Source of the DNA: Polaromonas sp.
GTDB taxonomy: Bacteria > Pseudomonadota > Gammaproteobacteria > Burkholderiales > Burkholderiaceae_C
Assembly: GCA_026786065.1 (NCBI GenBank)
Contig: JAJAYS010000234.1
Location: forward strand, 1 to 18,561
Reading direction: 5' to 3'
Length of the DNA: 18,561 nt
The notes below the pieces were generated by a model. The model did not search any database. It was not told the DNA's origin and saw nothing but the letters and a program-made list of their open reading frames with translations. The translations under genes and the position numbers were made by a program. Shown here in pieces: positions 1 to 7,125 of the stretch; within the stretch, counting starts at the first letter, position 1, and every line of letters begins with the position of its first letter.

Positions 1-935
1 AAATGCTTCGGGTTGCCAATCACGCGGTCGTCGAAGCGCGCACCGACTGCCAGCAACACGTCGCAGTTCTGCATTGCGTTGTTGGCTTCAAGGGTGCCGT
101 GCATGCCGAGCATGCCGAGAAATTTTCTGTCGCTGGCGGGATAAGCACCCAGACCCATCAAGGTGTTGGTGCAGGGGTAGCCCAGCATGTCCACCAGCGT
201 GCGCAGTTCGGCCGACGCATTGCTCAAAAGCACACCGCCTCCAGTGTAAATATACGGCCGCTTTGCATGCATCAGCAGCTGCAACGCCTTGCGGATCTGG
301 CCTGCATGGCCCTTGCGCACCGGGTTGTAGGACCGCATCTCGACGGTGGCGGGGTAACCGGTATAGGGCGTCTTGTTGAAAGAGACGTCTTTCGGGATGT
401 CCACGACGACGGGACCCGGCCGACCGGTGCGGGCGATGTGAAACGCCTTTTTCATCGTATCGGCCAACTCCCGGACGTCTTTGATCAGGAAGTTGTGTTT
501 GACGATGGGCCGGGTGATGCCGACGGTGTCACATTCCTGAAACGCATCCAGGCCGATGGCGTGGGTCGGCACCTGCCCGGTAATGATGACCATCGGAATG
601 CTATCCATGTAGGCCGTCGCGATTCCGGTGACCGCATTGGTCGCCCCTGGCCCGGACGTAACAAGGGCTACGCCGACGTCGCCGGTAGCCCGCGCATAAC
701 CGTCCGCCGCACGCACAGCCGCCTGCTCATGGCGTACCAACACATGCTGGATCGTGTCCTGTTTAAAAAACGCGTCGTAAATGTGCAGCACGGCACCGCC
801 GGGGTAACCCCAAACGTATTTGACACCTTCGGCCTGCAAGGACTTGACAAGAATTTCCGCGCCGCGCAAGTCTTCGGATGCGAATTTGGCTGACGCGGCG
901 GCGGTGGAAGCGAGTTCCGCTTTGGAGATTTCCAT
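1..935 (-). CDS. ilvI: Acetolactate synthase, large (catalytic) subunit, 3'-truncated
   Basis: Makes acetolactate or acetohydroxybutyrate from pyruvate in the cytoplasm, the first common step of valine, leucine and isoleucine synthesis. It needs TPP, FAD and Mg2+. About 311 N-terminal codons are visible; the family is near 570-590 residues, so the C-terminal TPP-pyrophosphate domain lies beyond the left edge. The N-terminal TPP domain has the [12 protein letters not shown] motif (about residues 44-55) and catalytic Glu70 in RHEQAA. SGPGATN and QVPTHAIG follow, and the central domain reaches GARFDDRV near the edge. The ATG at 935 has AAAGG nine bases upstream. About 20 variable residues precede the conserved [15 protein letters not shown]. 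The small subunit ilvH would be expected just beyond the window. ilvB is an equally acceptable symbol; the enzyme call is very secure. Confidence 0.95.
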   Translation of the reverse strand, partial: MEISKAELASTAAASAKFASEDLRGAEILVKSLQAEGVKYVWGYPGGAVLHIYDAFFKQDTIQHVLVRHEQAAVRAADGYARATGDVGVALVTSGPGATNAVTGIATAYMDSIPMVIITGQVPTHAIGLDAFQECDTVGITRPIVKHNFLIKDVRELADTMKKAFHIARTGRPGPVVVDIPKDVSFNKTPYTGYPATVEMRSYNPVRKGHAGQIRKALQLLMHAKRPYIYTGGGVLLSNASAELRTLVDMLGYPCTNTLMGLGAYPASDRKFLGMLGMHGTLEANNAMQNCDVLLAVGARFDDRVIGNPKH

Positions 936-1088
936 GATGATGAACCTTTCGAGAATTTCTCTGACGAAATACCTTGGGTGCCTCTTGACCCACTCTCGTG
1001 AAGCGGCCTCGAGACTTGAGATCACAGCCATGGGCAGACACATAGCCTGCCGGGTTGTGACCCGTTTGCCTGATGAATTGCAAACGTC

Positions 1089-1099
1089 ATTATCGCACC
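1089..1099 (-). promoter_or_regulatory. Candidate extended -10 promoter for the acetolactate synthase gene
   Basis: On the minus strand GGTGCGATAAT gives TG-C-GATAAT, a good extended -10 (five of six to TATAAT). No clear -35 lies 16-18 bases upstream, which extended -10 promoters can tolerate. A start near 1082 would leave a leader of about 147 bases before the ATG at 935. A perfect inverted repeat (CCTGCG, ACA, CGCAGG at 1102-1116) lies just upstream and could be an operator. Pattern-based inference only. Confidence 0.4.
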
Positions 1100-1101
1100 G
1101 A

Positions 1102-1116
1102 CCTGCGACACGCAGG
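1102..1116. promoter_or_regulatory. Inverted repeat in the divergent promoter region, possible operator
   Basis: CCTGCG and CGCAGG are perfect 6-base inverted arms around ACA. The element sits immediately upstream of the minus-strand -10 and between the two divergent candidate promoters, where a regulator could act on the acetolactate synthase gene or on both units. No regulator is identified. Confidence 0.3.
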
Positions 1117-1141
1117 CGAGGCTGTCCCGGCCGGAGACAAC

Positions 1142-1171
1142 TTGAAGCGAGGCACCACGGGGTGCGATAAT
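1142..1171 (+). promoter_or_regulatory. Candidate promoter of the sigma factor operon
   Basis: TTGAAG (1142-1147, four of six to TTGACA) is followed after 18 bases by GATAAT (1166-1171) with TGC just upstream, an extended -10. The spacer contains GCACC-ACGG-GGTGC (1152-1165), an inverted repeat that could be an operator. The 11 bases GGTGCGATAAT are identical to those of the oppositely directed promoter at 1089-1099. Confidence 0.45.
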
Positions 1172-1292
1172 TTTCCGGCCTGCTCTTGAAGTCATCACTC
1201 GTGGCGGTGGCTGAGTGCCATCAGCGACCGTACGTTTCCGATCGCTAAGCAGCCGCAAGAGACAACGTCAGACAAACTGGAATTCCACCCCC

Positions 1293-1859
1293 TTGGCAAC
1301 CGAACAAGAACTTGCTGATTTTTTGAAAAGCGTGGAGAAACGGGCTTTTAAAAGGAGCATTTACCACGTTCGGGATGAGGAGGCGGCGCTGGATATCGTC
1401 CAGGACAGCATGATGAAGCTGGCGCACCACTACGGCGACAAGCCGATAGCCGAATTGCCAATGCTTTTCCAGCGCATCCTCTCAAACACCACGCTCGACT
1501 GGTTTCGCCGCCGAAAAACCCGCAACGCGATTTTTTCCAATATGAGTGACTTCGAATCAGCGGGCGACGACTCCGATTTCGATCTGCTGGAAACTTTAGA
1601 GGCCTTGACTACCTCTGAAGGAACGGAAAGCGCTCAGGACGCGACCGAGCGGGCGCAAACCCTGCAACAAATCGAAGCTGCCATTAAGGATCTGCCAGGC
1701 CGTCAACGGGAAGCATTCCTGATGCGATACTGGGAGGAAATGGACGTGGCCGAGACTGCTGCCGCGATGGGTTGCTCTGAAGGCAGCGTCAAAACGCACT
1801 GTTCCCGCGCGATTCAGGCCCTTAGTAGAAATCTGAGCGCCAAAGGCATCAAACTATGA
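1293..1859 (+). CDS. RNA polymerase sigma factor, ECF-like (sigma-70 family)
   Basis: Directs RNA polymerase to a specific promoter set. From the TTG at 1293 it is 188 residues. Region 2 covers roughly residues 10-75 (VRDEEAALDIVQDSMMKL, then LDWFRRRKTR). An acidic linker follows (SDFDLLETLE). Region 4 lies near residues 125-180 with LPGRQREAFLMRYWEEMDVAE and the helix-turn-helix MGCSEGSVKTHCSRA. This two-domain layout is the ECF type. Start choice: a GTG at 1215 would add 26 Arg/Ser-rich residues, whereas ATEQELADFL after the TTG matches how I remember homologues beginning; neither start has a strong Shine-Dalgarno site. The stop overlaps the next ATG (ATGA), so translation is probably coupled to the DUF3619 gene, whose product may control it. 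The target regulon is unknown. Confidence 0.88.
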   Translation: MATEQELADFLKSVEKRAFKRSIYHVRDEEAALDIVQDSMMKLAHHYGDKPIAELPMLFQRILSNTTLDWFRRRKTRNAIFSNMSDFESAGDDSDFDLLETLEALTTSEGTESAQDATERAQTLQQIEAAIKDLPGRQREAFLMRYWEEMDVAETAAAMGCSEGSVKTHCSRAIQALSRNLSAKGIKL

Positions 1860-2287
1860 ACCACTTTTCCATTCAAAAACAACTCCTCGCGCGATCTGAC
1901 AGATTCGGGCTCAAGATCGCTTCTTACATGTCTGAAGGCGCCCAAGCGCTCCCGCATGACGTCAGCGAGCGCCTGAGGGCGGCTCGTGCGCAGGCCGTAT
2001 CCAAACGCAAGATCGCCGCCAACGACTCCCATGTGGCACTTGCCAACGGAGTTGGGTCATCGACCTTGATCTTGGGTTCGCGTTTAGGCTTTGGCTGGCT
2101 GTCCAGGGTCGGGCTGGTTTTCCCGTTGGTTGCACTGGTAATCGGCGTGATGGCAATCAACTCCATCCAGAGCGAGCGGCGTGCTCAGGAACTGGCTGAA
2201 GTCGATGCCGCCTTGCTCACCGACGACCTTCCCCCAGCAGCCTTCACCGACCCGGGCTTTGTCCAGTGCCTGAAAAACGATCGCTAG
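1856..2287 (+). CDS. DUF3619 family one-pass membrane protein, possible anti-sigma factor
   Basis: A 143-residue protein of the DUF3619 family, which has no proven function. The cytoplasmic-looking N-terminal half has RFGLKIASYMSEGAQALPHDVSERLRAARAQAV (split in the family as a conserved FxxKI segment and an LPxDVxERLRxAR segment). A single membrane segment follows near residues 85-105 (VGLVFPLVALVIGVMAI). The short C-terminal tail has the family signature DAALLTDDLPPAAFTDPGF and ends in LK. It overlaps the sigma gene by four bases. A small one-TM protein coupled to an ECF sigma gene is the usual arrangement of a membrane anti-sigma factor, but no zinc (ZAS) motif is visible, so that role is inference from context. 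Confidence 0.85.
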   Translation: MNHFSIQKQLLARSDRFGLKIASYMSEGAQALPHDVSERLRAARAQAVSKRKIAANDSHVALANGVGSSTLILGSRLGFGWLSRVGLVFPLVALVIGVMAINSIQSERRAQELAEVDAALLTDDLPPAAFTDPGFVQCLKNDR

Positions 2288-2346
2288 GACTTGTCCGGCG
2301 GTTGGTATTGCACTTCCCCTGTTCTGCACGTCTTCCATTTATTGCG

Positions 2347-3060
2347 ATGAGCGTTTTCCATCTGCGCCCCAAGCCGTCCGCTCTGCCGCCGACGGCGCGC
2401 CGTCGCTCGTTGCACGGGCTGGCGAAAAACACTCTTTTGCCGACGTTGAGCGCGCTGCTTCTTTTGCTGTCTGCACAGGCCGCCAGCAGCCAGTCGCCCA
2501 CGGCGCAACCAGTCGAGCCGCCTTCCAGGACTGCGGCTGCAGCGGCTAAAACAGCCAACCCGAAAGCCAACCCGAAAGTCCCTGTCTCCCGCCCTGTTTG
2601 GGCGCAACTGACAGTTCAACAACAGATCGCGCTGCGTCCGCTGGCAGAAATCTGGGACCCCCTCAGCGAAGCGCAAAAACGCAAATGGCTTGAATTGTCC
2701 AAGACCTTTCCGTCCTTGCCCGCTGAGGACCAGGACCGCATGCACAGCCGCATGGTCGAGTGGGTCGCAATGAGCCCCCAGCAGCGCGCCCAAGCAAGAC
2801 TCAATTTTGCGAAAACGCGTGAGCTGGCGACCGACTTGACGGCCGACGAGAAGAAAGCCAAGTGGCAGAGCTATCTGGCCTTGTCGGCCGAAGAGAAGCA
2901 AAAGCTCGCCGAAATGGCCACGCAAAAGCCAACGGGTGCCGCCACGGCCATTACTCCGGTAGCGCGGCAGAAGCTGACGGCGGTGTCGGCACCGCTGGAG
3001 CCTCGGGCCAACCGCACCGAGACACGCGTCACCCCGTTGCAGCCGACTCCGGCAAAATAG
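2347..3060 (+). CDS. DUF3106 family exported protein
   Basis: From the ATG at 2347 it is 237 residues. A basic N-terminus and the hydrophobic run LLPTLSALLLLLSAQAA (about residues 31-47) form a signal peptide, with likely cleavage after AQA, so the mature protein should be periplasmic. A Pro/Ala/Lys-rich stretch leads to the DUF3106 core (about residues 85-190), built of helical repeats with W, L, Q, K and R spaced as in WAQLTVQQQIALRPLAEIW, RKWLELSKTFPSL and RMVEWVAMSPQQRAQARLNF. The family's function is unknown; its repeated short helices loosely recall periplasmic stress sensors, which is only an impression. Upstream in-frame GTG/TTG codons (from 2266) overlap DUF3619 and are less likely starts. 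It is third in the sigma operon. Confidence 0.85.
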   Translation: MSVFHLRPKPSALPPTARRRSLHGLAKNTLLPTLSALLLLLSAQAASSQSPTAQPVEPPSRTAAAAAKTANPKANPKVPVSRPVWAQLTVQQQIALRPLAEIWDPLSEAQKRKWLELSKTFPSLPAEDQDRMHSRMVEWVAMSPQQRAQARLNFAKTRELATDLTADEKKAKWQSYLALSAEEKQKLAEMATQKPTGAATAITPVARQKLTAVSAPLEPRANRTETRVTPLQPTPAK

Positions 3061-3202
3061 CGATTACTTTTCCGATTGCGCGTAAGGACGTGCTAGAGCC
3101 CTGACACTGCAGCAATTGCGGCTCTGCCCCCGGAACTCCTCTCCTTGCGAGGTCGCCGCGACTTCACTAGCTGATCATGATCCCATTGTTTCGCCCCCCC
3201 AA

Positions 3203-3757
3203 TTGACAGCTCCGATTGCTCTGATTTTTGCCCCGTCAATCTGGCGACGCATGGCCTGCTGGCTGTACGAAGGCATGCTGCTGTTCGGCGTGATCTTCAT
3301 CGCCGGCTACCTGTTCGGCACCATGACCCAGACGCGGCACGCGCTCGACAACCGGCCGGGGCTTCAGCTGTTTGTCTTCCTGACCTCCGGCGTGTATTTC
3401 GTCTGGTTTTGGGCGCGGGGACAGACTTTGGCCATGAAAACCTGGCACATCCGCGTAGTCGGGGTCCACGGCCAGCCCCTGACGCGCCAGCGCGCAGCGC
3501 TGCGCTACCTGCTGTCGTGGATGTGGTTTTTGCCGCCCTTGGCGACGACCTGGCTGGCTGGCTTGAGCGCCCCCGCCGGAGCGGCACTGGCCTTCGGCTG
3601 GATCGTGGTCTGGGCGCTGTCTTCGCGCTTGAATTCCGAACGTCAGTTCTGGCATGACATCTGGGCCGGAACCCGATTGATCACCTGGATAACCCCTCCG
3701 CGCAAAACCGCTGGGGCCCCCTCCGACGCGTCAGGCAACCAGGCTCCCCGATCCTGA
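3203..3757 (+). CDS. RDD family integral membrane protein
   Basis: From the TTG at 3203 it is 184 residues. The RDD signature appears as WRRMACWLYEGMLLFGVIF, with the usual Arg and Asp replaced by R and YE. Three hydrophobic segments follow (roughly residues 18-40, 55-70 and 100-135). Between them lies GQTLAMKTWHIRVV, a hallmark of the family. FWHDIWAGTRLI near the end matches the conserved HD-x6-T region. The biochemical role of most RDD proteins is unknown; some have been linked to ion exchange. An in-frame TTG at 3116 would add 29 residues with no family similarity. It follows DUF3106 by about 140 bases on the same strand and probably shares the transcript. The last 20 residues are Pro/Ser-rich and variable. 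Confidence 0.85.
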   Translation: MTAPIALIFAPSIWRRMACWLYEGMLLFGVIFIAGYLFGTMTQTRHALDNRPGLQLFVFLTSGVYFVWFWARGQTLAMKTWHIRVVGVHGQPLTRQRAALRYLLSWMWFLPPLATTWLAGLSAPAGAALAFGWIVVWALSSRLNSERQFWHDIWAGTRLITWITPPRKTAGAPSDASGNQAPRS

Positions 3758-3847
3758 GCCGCTTCCAGACAAGGCGATGCCGCTCTCGCAGCGCGAAAGC
3801 ACGGTACACAATACCCGTCAAAACACGCCGACAGCAACCCCCAACGC

Positions 3848-4300
3848 ATGACCAAACCGATCGAATTCCCCCGGCGACCGAAGCCCCCTGTCCCGGTTAA
3901 GGCTATCGACCCAGGCGTTGAGCCAACCGATGCACAAAAGCACCGAAAGGGGATGGTGCGAGTTTGGCACGCAGCCGGTTATTCGTTGGCCGGTTTGCGT
4001 GCAGGCTGGGATGAACCAGCTTTCAGGCAGGAGGCTATCGCGGCACTGTTTCTTCTCCCAGCGGCGTTCTGGTTGGGCCAAACCTGGGTCGAAGTTGCCT
4101 TTCTGGCTGGCAGCGTCTTGGTGGTGATGATCGTCGAGCTGCTCAACACCGGTATTGAGACCGCCATCGACCGCATCGGCCCGCAATGGCACGCCCTGTC
4201 AAAACGGGCCAAAGATATGGGAAGCGCTGCCGTGTTGTTGAGTTTGCTGCTGTGCGGGCTGACTTGGGCGCTGGCGCTGGCGGCGCGATTCTGGCCATGA
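3848..4300 (+). CDS. dgkA: Diacylglycerol kinase, prokaryotic DgkA type
   Basis: Phosphorylates diacylglycerol to phosphatidic acid at the inner membrane, recycling diacylglycerol released during osmoregulated glucan and lipid turnover. The 150-residue product aligns with the small trimeric three-TM enzyme. After a Pro-rich N-terminal extension of about 30 residues it has AAGYSLAGLRAGW (42-54) and FRQE with Glu62, the TM segments, and the active-site block VMIVELLNTGIETAIDRIG with Glu97, Asn100, Glu104 and Asp108. LSKRAKDMGSAAV follows. All key acidic residues are kept. The extension is longer than in Escherichia coli. No good Shine-Dalgarno site precedes the ATG. The stop codon overlaps the start of the LOG gene (ATGA), indicating coupled translation. 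Confidence 0.95.
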   Translation: MTKPIEFPRRPKPPVPVKAIDPGVEPTDAQKHRKGMVRVWHAAGYSLAGLRAGWDEPAFRQEAIAALFLLPAAFWLGQTWVEVAFLAGSVLVVMIVELLNTGIETAIDRIGPQWHALSKRAKDMGSAAVLLSLLLCGLTWALALAARFWP

Positions 4301-4899
4301 CTGCACCGACACCCAAGGTGGCCTTTTCGGTTTGCGTCTATTGCGGCTCGCGGCCCGGTGGCGATGCCGCCTTTGCCGCCGTAGCCGCGCAGGTGGGCGA
4401 CTGGATCGGCCGGCATGGCGGCCAACTGGTCTATGGCGGTGGCCGCAACGGCCTGATGGGCATCGTTGCGGACGCCACACTGGCAGCGGGCGGCCGAGTG
4501 GTCGGCGTGATCCCGCATGCGCTGGTTGAAAAAGAATGGGCACACAACGGCTGCACCGAGCTGCACGTCGTCGAAACCATTCACGAGCGCAAGCGCATCA
4601 TGGCCGAACGAGCCGACGCCTTTCTAGCGCTACCCGGCGGCATTGGTACGCTGGAGGAGTTTTTTGAAGTCTGGACCTGGCGCCAGCTCGGCTACCACGC
4701 CAAGCCAGTCGGCTTGCTGAACCAGAACAGCTATTACGCGGGGCTGCTCGCCTTTCTGGAGTCCGCCGTGCAGCATGGCTTCATGAGTGACTGGCAGATG
4801 GGACTGATATCGGTGTCGAGCGACCCCGTCTTGCTGCTTGAACAACTGGTGCAGACGGCAGGCTTGGCGCCATCCGCGACGCGCTTCAGCCAGATCTAG
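4297..4899 (+). CDS. LOG-family (TIGR00730) nucleoside 5'-monophosphate phosphoribohydrolase
   Basis: Rossmann-fold enzyme of the LOG/YvdD family. Members cleave the N-glycosidic bond of cytokinin riboside monophosphates or of AMP-like nucleotides, releasing the base and ribose 5-phosphate. From the ATG at 4297 it is 200 residues. It shows VCVYCGSRPG at the start, VYGGGRNGLMG (45-55), Arg98-Lys99 in HERKRIMAERAD, and the signature PGGIGTLEE (113-121). These include the residues expected for nucleotide binding and catalysis. Length is normal. An in-frame TTG at 4186 lies inside dgkA and is not credible because the ATGA overlap fits better. The physiological substrate in this organism cannot be told from sequence; nucleotide salvage is as likely as cytokinin production. 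Confidence 0.92.
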   Translation: MTAPTPKVAFSVCVYCGSRPGGDAAFAAVAAQVGDWIGRHGGQLVYGGGRNGLMGIVADATLAAGGRVVGVIPHALVEKEWAHNGCTELHVVETIHERKRIMAERADAFLALPGGIGTLEEFFEVWTWRQLGYHAKPVGLLNQNSYYAGLLAFLESAVQHGFMSDWQMGLISVSSDPVLLLEQLVQTAGLAPSATRFSQI

Positions 4900-4937
4900 T
4901 TTGCCGCAAGCGCCGCGCCAGCAAGGTCATGTTGGCC

Positions 4938-5342
<405 letters not shown>

Positions 5343-7034
5343 TCAGGAACGGAACCGGCTGGTGATCGGATAGCGCCAGTCCTTGCCGAAGCTGCGGTGC
5401 GTGACGCGGATGCCCACCGGGGCCTGGCGGCGCTTGTATTCGTTCACCCGAATCAATCGGGCCACGCGCTCGACCAGCGCCCGCTCGAACCCGGCCGCAA
5501 CGATGGTGTCGAAGCTCTCGTCGTTTTCCATGTAGCGGGACAGTATTGCGTCGAGAACGTCGTAGGGCGGCAGGCTGTCGTCGTCGCGCTGGTCGGCGCG
5601 CAACTCGGCGCTCGGTGGGCGGCTGATGATGCGCTCGGGGATCGGTGCGCTGCCGGTGCCGTACGGGTCGTTGGCATTGCGCCAGCGCGCCAGCTCAAAC
5701 ACTTTGGTCTTCAGTACGTCCTTGATGACCGCGAAGCCGCCGGCCATGTCGCCGTAAAGCGTGCAGTAGCCGGTGGCCATCTCGCTCTTGTTGCCGGTCG
5801 TCAGCACGATGGAGCCGAACTTGTTCGACAAGGCCATCAGAAATACGCCGCGAATCCGTGCCTGAATGTTTTCTTCCGTCGTGTCCTCCGGCATTCCGTC
5901 GAATTCGCCGGCCAGCGAGGCCTTGAAAGCATCGAACTGCGGCAGGATGGAAATTTCGTCGTAGCGCACCTTCATGCGTGCGGCCATCTCGCGGGCATCG
6001 AGCCACGAAATGTCGGCCGTATAGGGCGAAGGCATCATGACGGTGCGCACCTTGTCGGCACCGAGGGCATCGACCGCAATCGCCAGCACCAGCGCCGAAT
6101 CGATGCCGCCCGACAGACCCAGAATCGCTCCGGGAAACCCATTTTTACCGAGGTAGTCGCGCACGCCAAATACCAGCGCATCCCAGAGATCGGCTTCCAG
6201 GCTGCGCTCAGGCGCCGTATTTGCTATCAATTCAATAGCTTCCTGCGCCCGTAGAACCTCGATATAAAAGCCATCTTCTTTAAAACTTGGGGCGCGACCG
6301 GCGAGTGCGCCATCGGCCTGCAGCGCGAACGATCGGCCTTCGAAAACGATCTCGTCCTGACCGCCGACCAGGTGGGCATAGACGATCGGCAAACCGATAG
6401 CCAACACGCGGGTGCGCATCGTCTGCTCGCGCTCGCCCCCCTTGCCAACATGAAATGGCGAGGCGTTGATGACGACCAGCAACTCGGCGCCGGCCTCCTT
6501 GGTCAAGCGCGCCGGCTCTTCAAACCAGGCGTCTTCGCATATCAGCAGCCCGATACGCAGTGGCTCGCCACCCTCGCCTTCCGCCTCAAAAACGCAGGTG
6601 CCCCGGCCCGGCGTAAAGTAACGTCGCTCGTCAAATACCTGGTAGTTCGGCAGCTCGCGCTTGGCATAGGTGGCGATCACCTGGCCTTCCCGCAGCACGC
6701 GGGCGGCGTTGTGGCGCTGCGGCACCGCCACGCTTTTGGTGCGCAGTCCCGGCCCGCCGTCGCCCTGCGTCGGTGTGCCCAGCACCAGAGTCAGTCCTTT
6801 TAACCCGGCCAGCTCGCGGGCTACGGTGTTGACGGCATCATCGCAGGCAGCGATAAATGAAGGGCGTAAAAACAGGTCTTCGGCCGCGTAGCCGCAGATC
6901 GCCAGTTCGGGTGTGACCAGCAGCCGCACCCCGTCGGCGTAGGCGGTGCGGGCAAGCGCTATGATTTTTTCCGCGTTGCCCGCCATGTCGCCAACGCAGT
7001 AGTTCAATTGGGCAACGCAGATTTTCAGGGTCAT
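5343..7034 (-). CDS. nadE: Glutamine-dependent NAD+ synthetase
   Basis: Converts deamido-NAD+ to NAD+ using ATP and glutamine, the last step of NAD synthesis in the cytoplasm. It is 563 residues. The N-terminal nitrilase-type glutaminase domain has the triad Glu43 (TPELAICGY), Lys125 (AKRELPNY) and Cys166 (LLICEDAWF). The C-terminal synthetase domain begins near residue 285, with the PP-loop SGGIDS at 308-313 and later TTGNKSEMATGYCTLYGDMAGG. The linker between the two (about residues 254-271) is encoded by a copy of a dispersed repeat that also occurs in two intergenic regions, in frame and without disturbing either domain. The ATG at 7034 starts the usual LKICVAQLNYCVGD. There is little Shine-Dalgarno signal. 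All catalytic residues are present, so the enzyme should be active. Confidence 0.96.
   Translation of the reverse strand: MTLKICVAQLNYCVGDMAGNAEKIIALARTAYADGVRLLVTPELAICGYAAEDLFLRPSFIAACDDAVNTVARELAGLKGLTLVLGTPTQGDGGPGLRTKSVAVPQRHNAARVLREGQVIATYAKRELPNYQVFDERRYFTPGRGTCVFEAEGEGGEPLRIGLLICEDAWFEEPARLTKEAGAELLVVINASPFHVGKGGEREQTMRTRVLAIGLPIVYAHLVGGQDEIVFEGRSFALQADGALAGRAPSFKEDGFYIEVLRAQEAIELIANTAPERSLEADLWDALVFGVRDYLGKNGFPGAILGLSGGIDSALVLAIAVDALGADKVRTVMMPSPYTADISWLDAREMAARMKVRYDEISILPQFDAFKASLAGEFDGMPEDTTEENIQARIRGVFLMALSNKFGSIVLTTGNKSEMATGYCTLYGDMAGGFAVIKDVLKTKVFELARWRNANDPYGTGSAPIPERIISRPPSAELRADQRDDDSLPPYDVLDAILSRYMENDESFDTIVAAGFERALVERVARLIRVNEYKRRQAPVGIRVTHRSFGKDWRYPITSRFRS
6223..6272 (+). 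repeat. Dispersed repeat copy R1, inside nadE
   Basis: GCTAT, seven bases, ATAGCT, then TGCGCCCGTA and an AT-rich tail ending AAAAGCC. The same architecture (5-base inverted arms, 7-base loop, then four variable bases and a CGCCC box) recurs at 8427 and 16176, all in plus orientation. This copy lies within nadE, opposite to its coding direction, and encodes roughly FYIEVLRAQEAIELIAN of the interdomain linker. Short elements of this look are, to my memory, abundant in Comamonadaceae genomes; I could not check that here. Confidence 0.6.
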
Positions 7035-7125
7035 GGCAGAACAGAATTTCGTAGGGGGATGGCTGCTCGCCCCCGGCCTGACCGAGGCAAACCCGAGGTT
7101 TAAACAGTGAAAAAAAGAGCAACGC

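Noticed and set aside
3..893. Long rightward open frame across the start of the window
   Set aside because: It is the antisense shadow of the acetolactate synthase gene; the minus-strand product matches a known family throughout.
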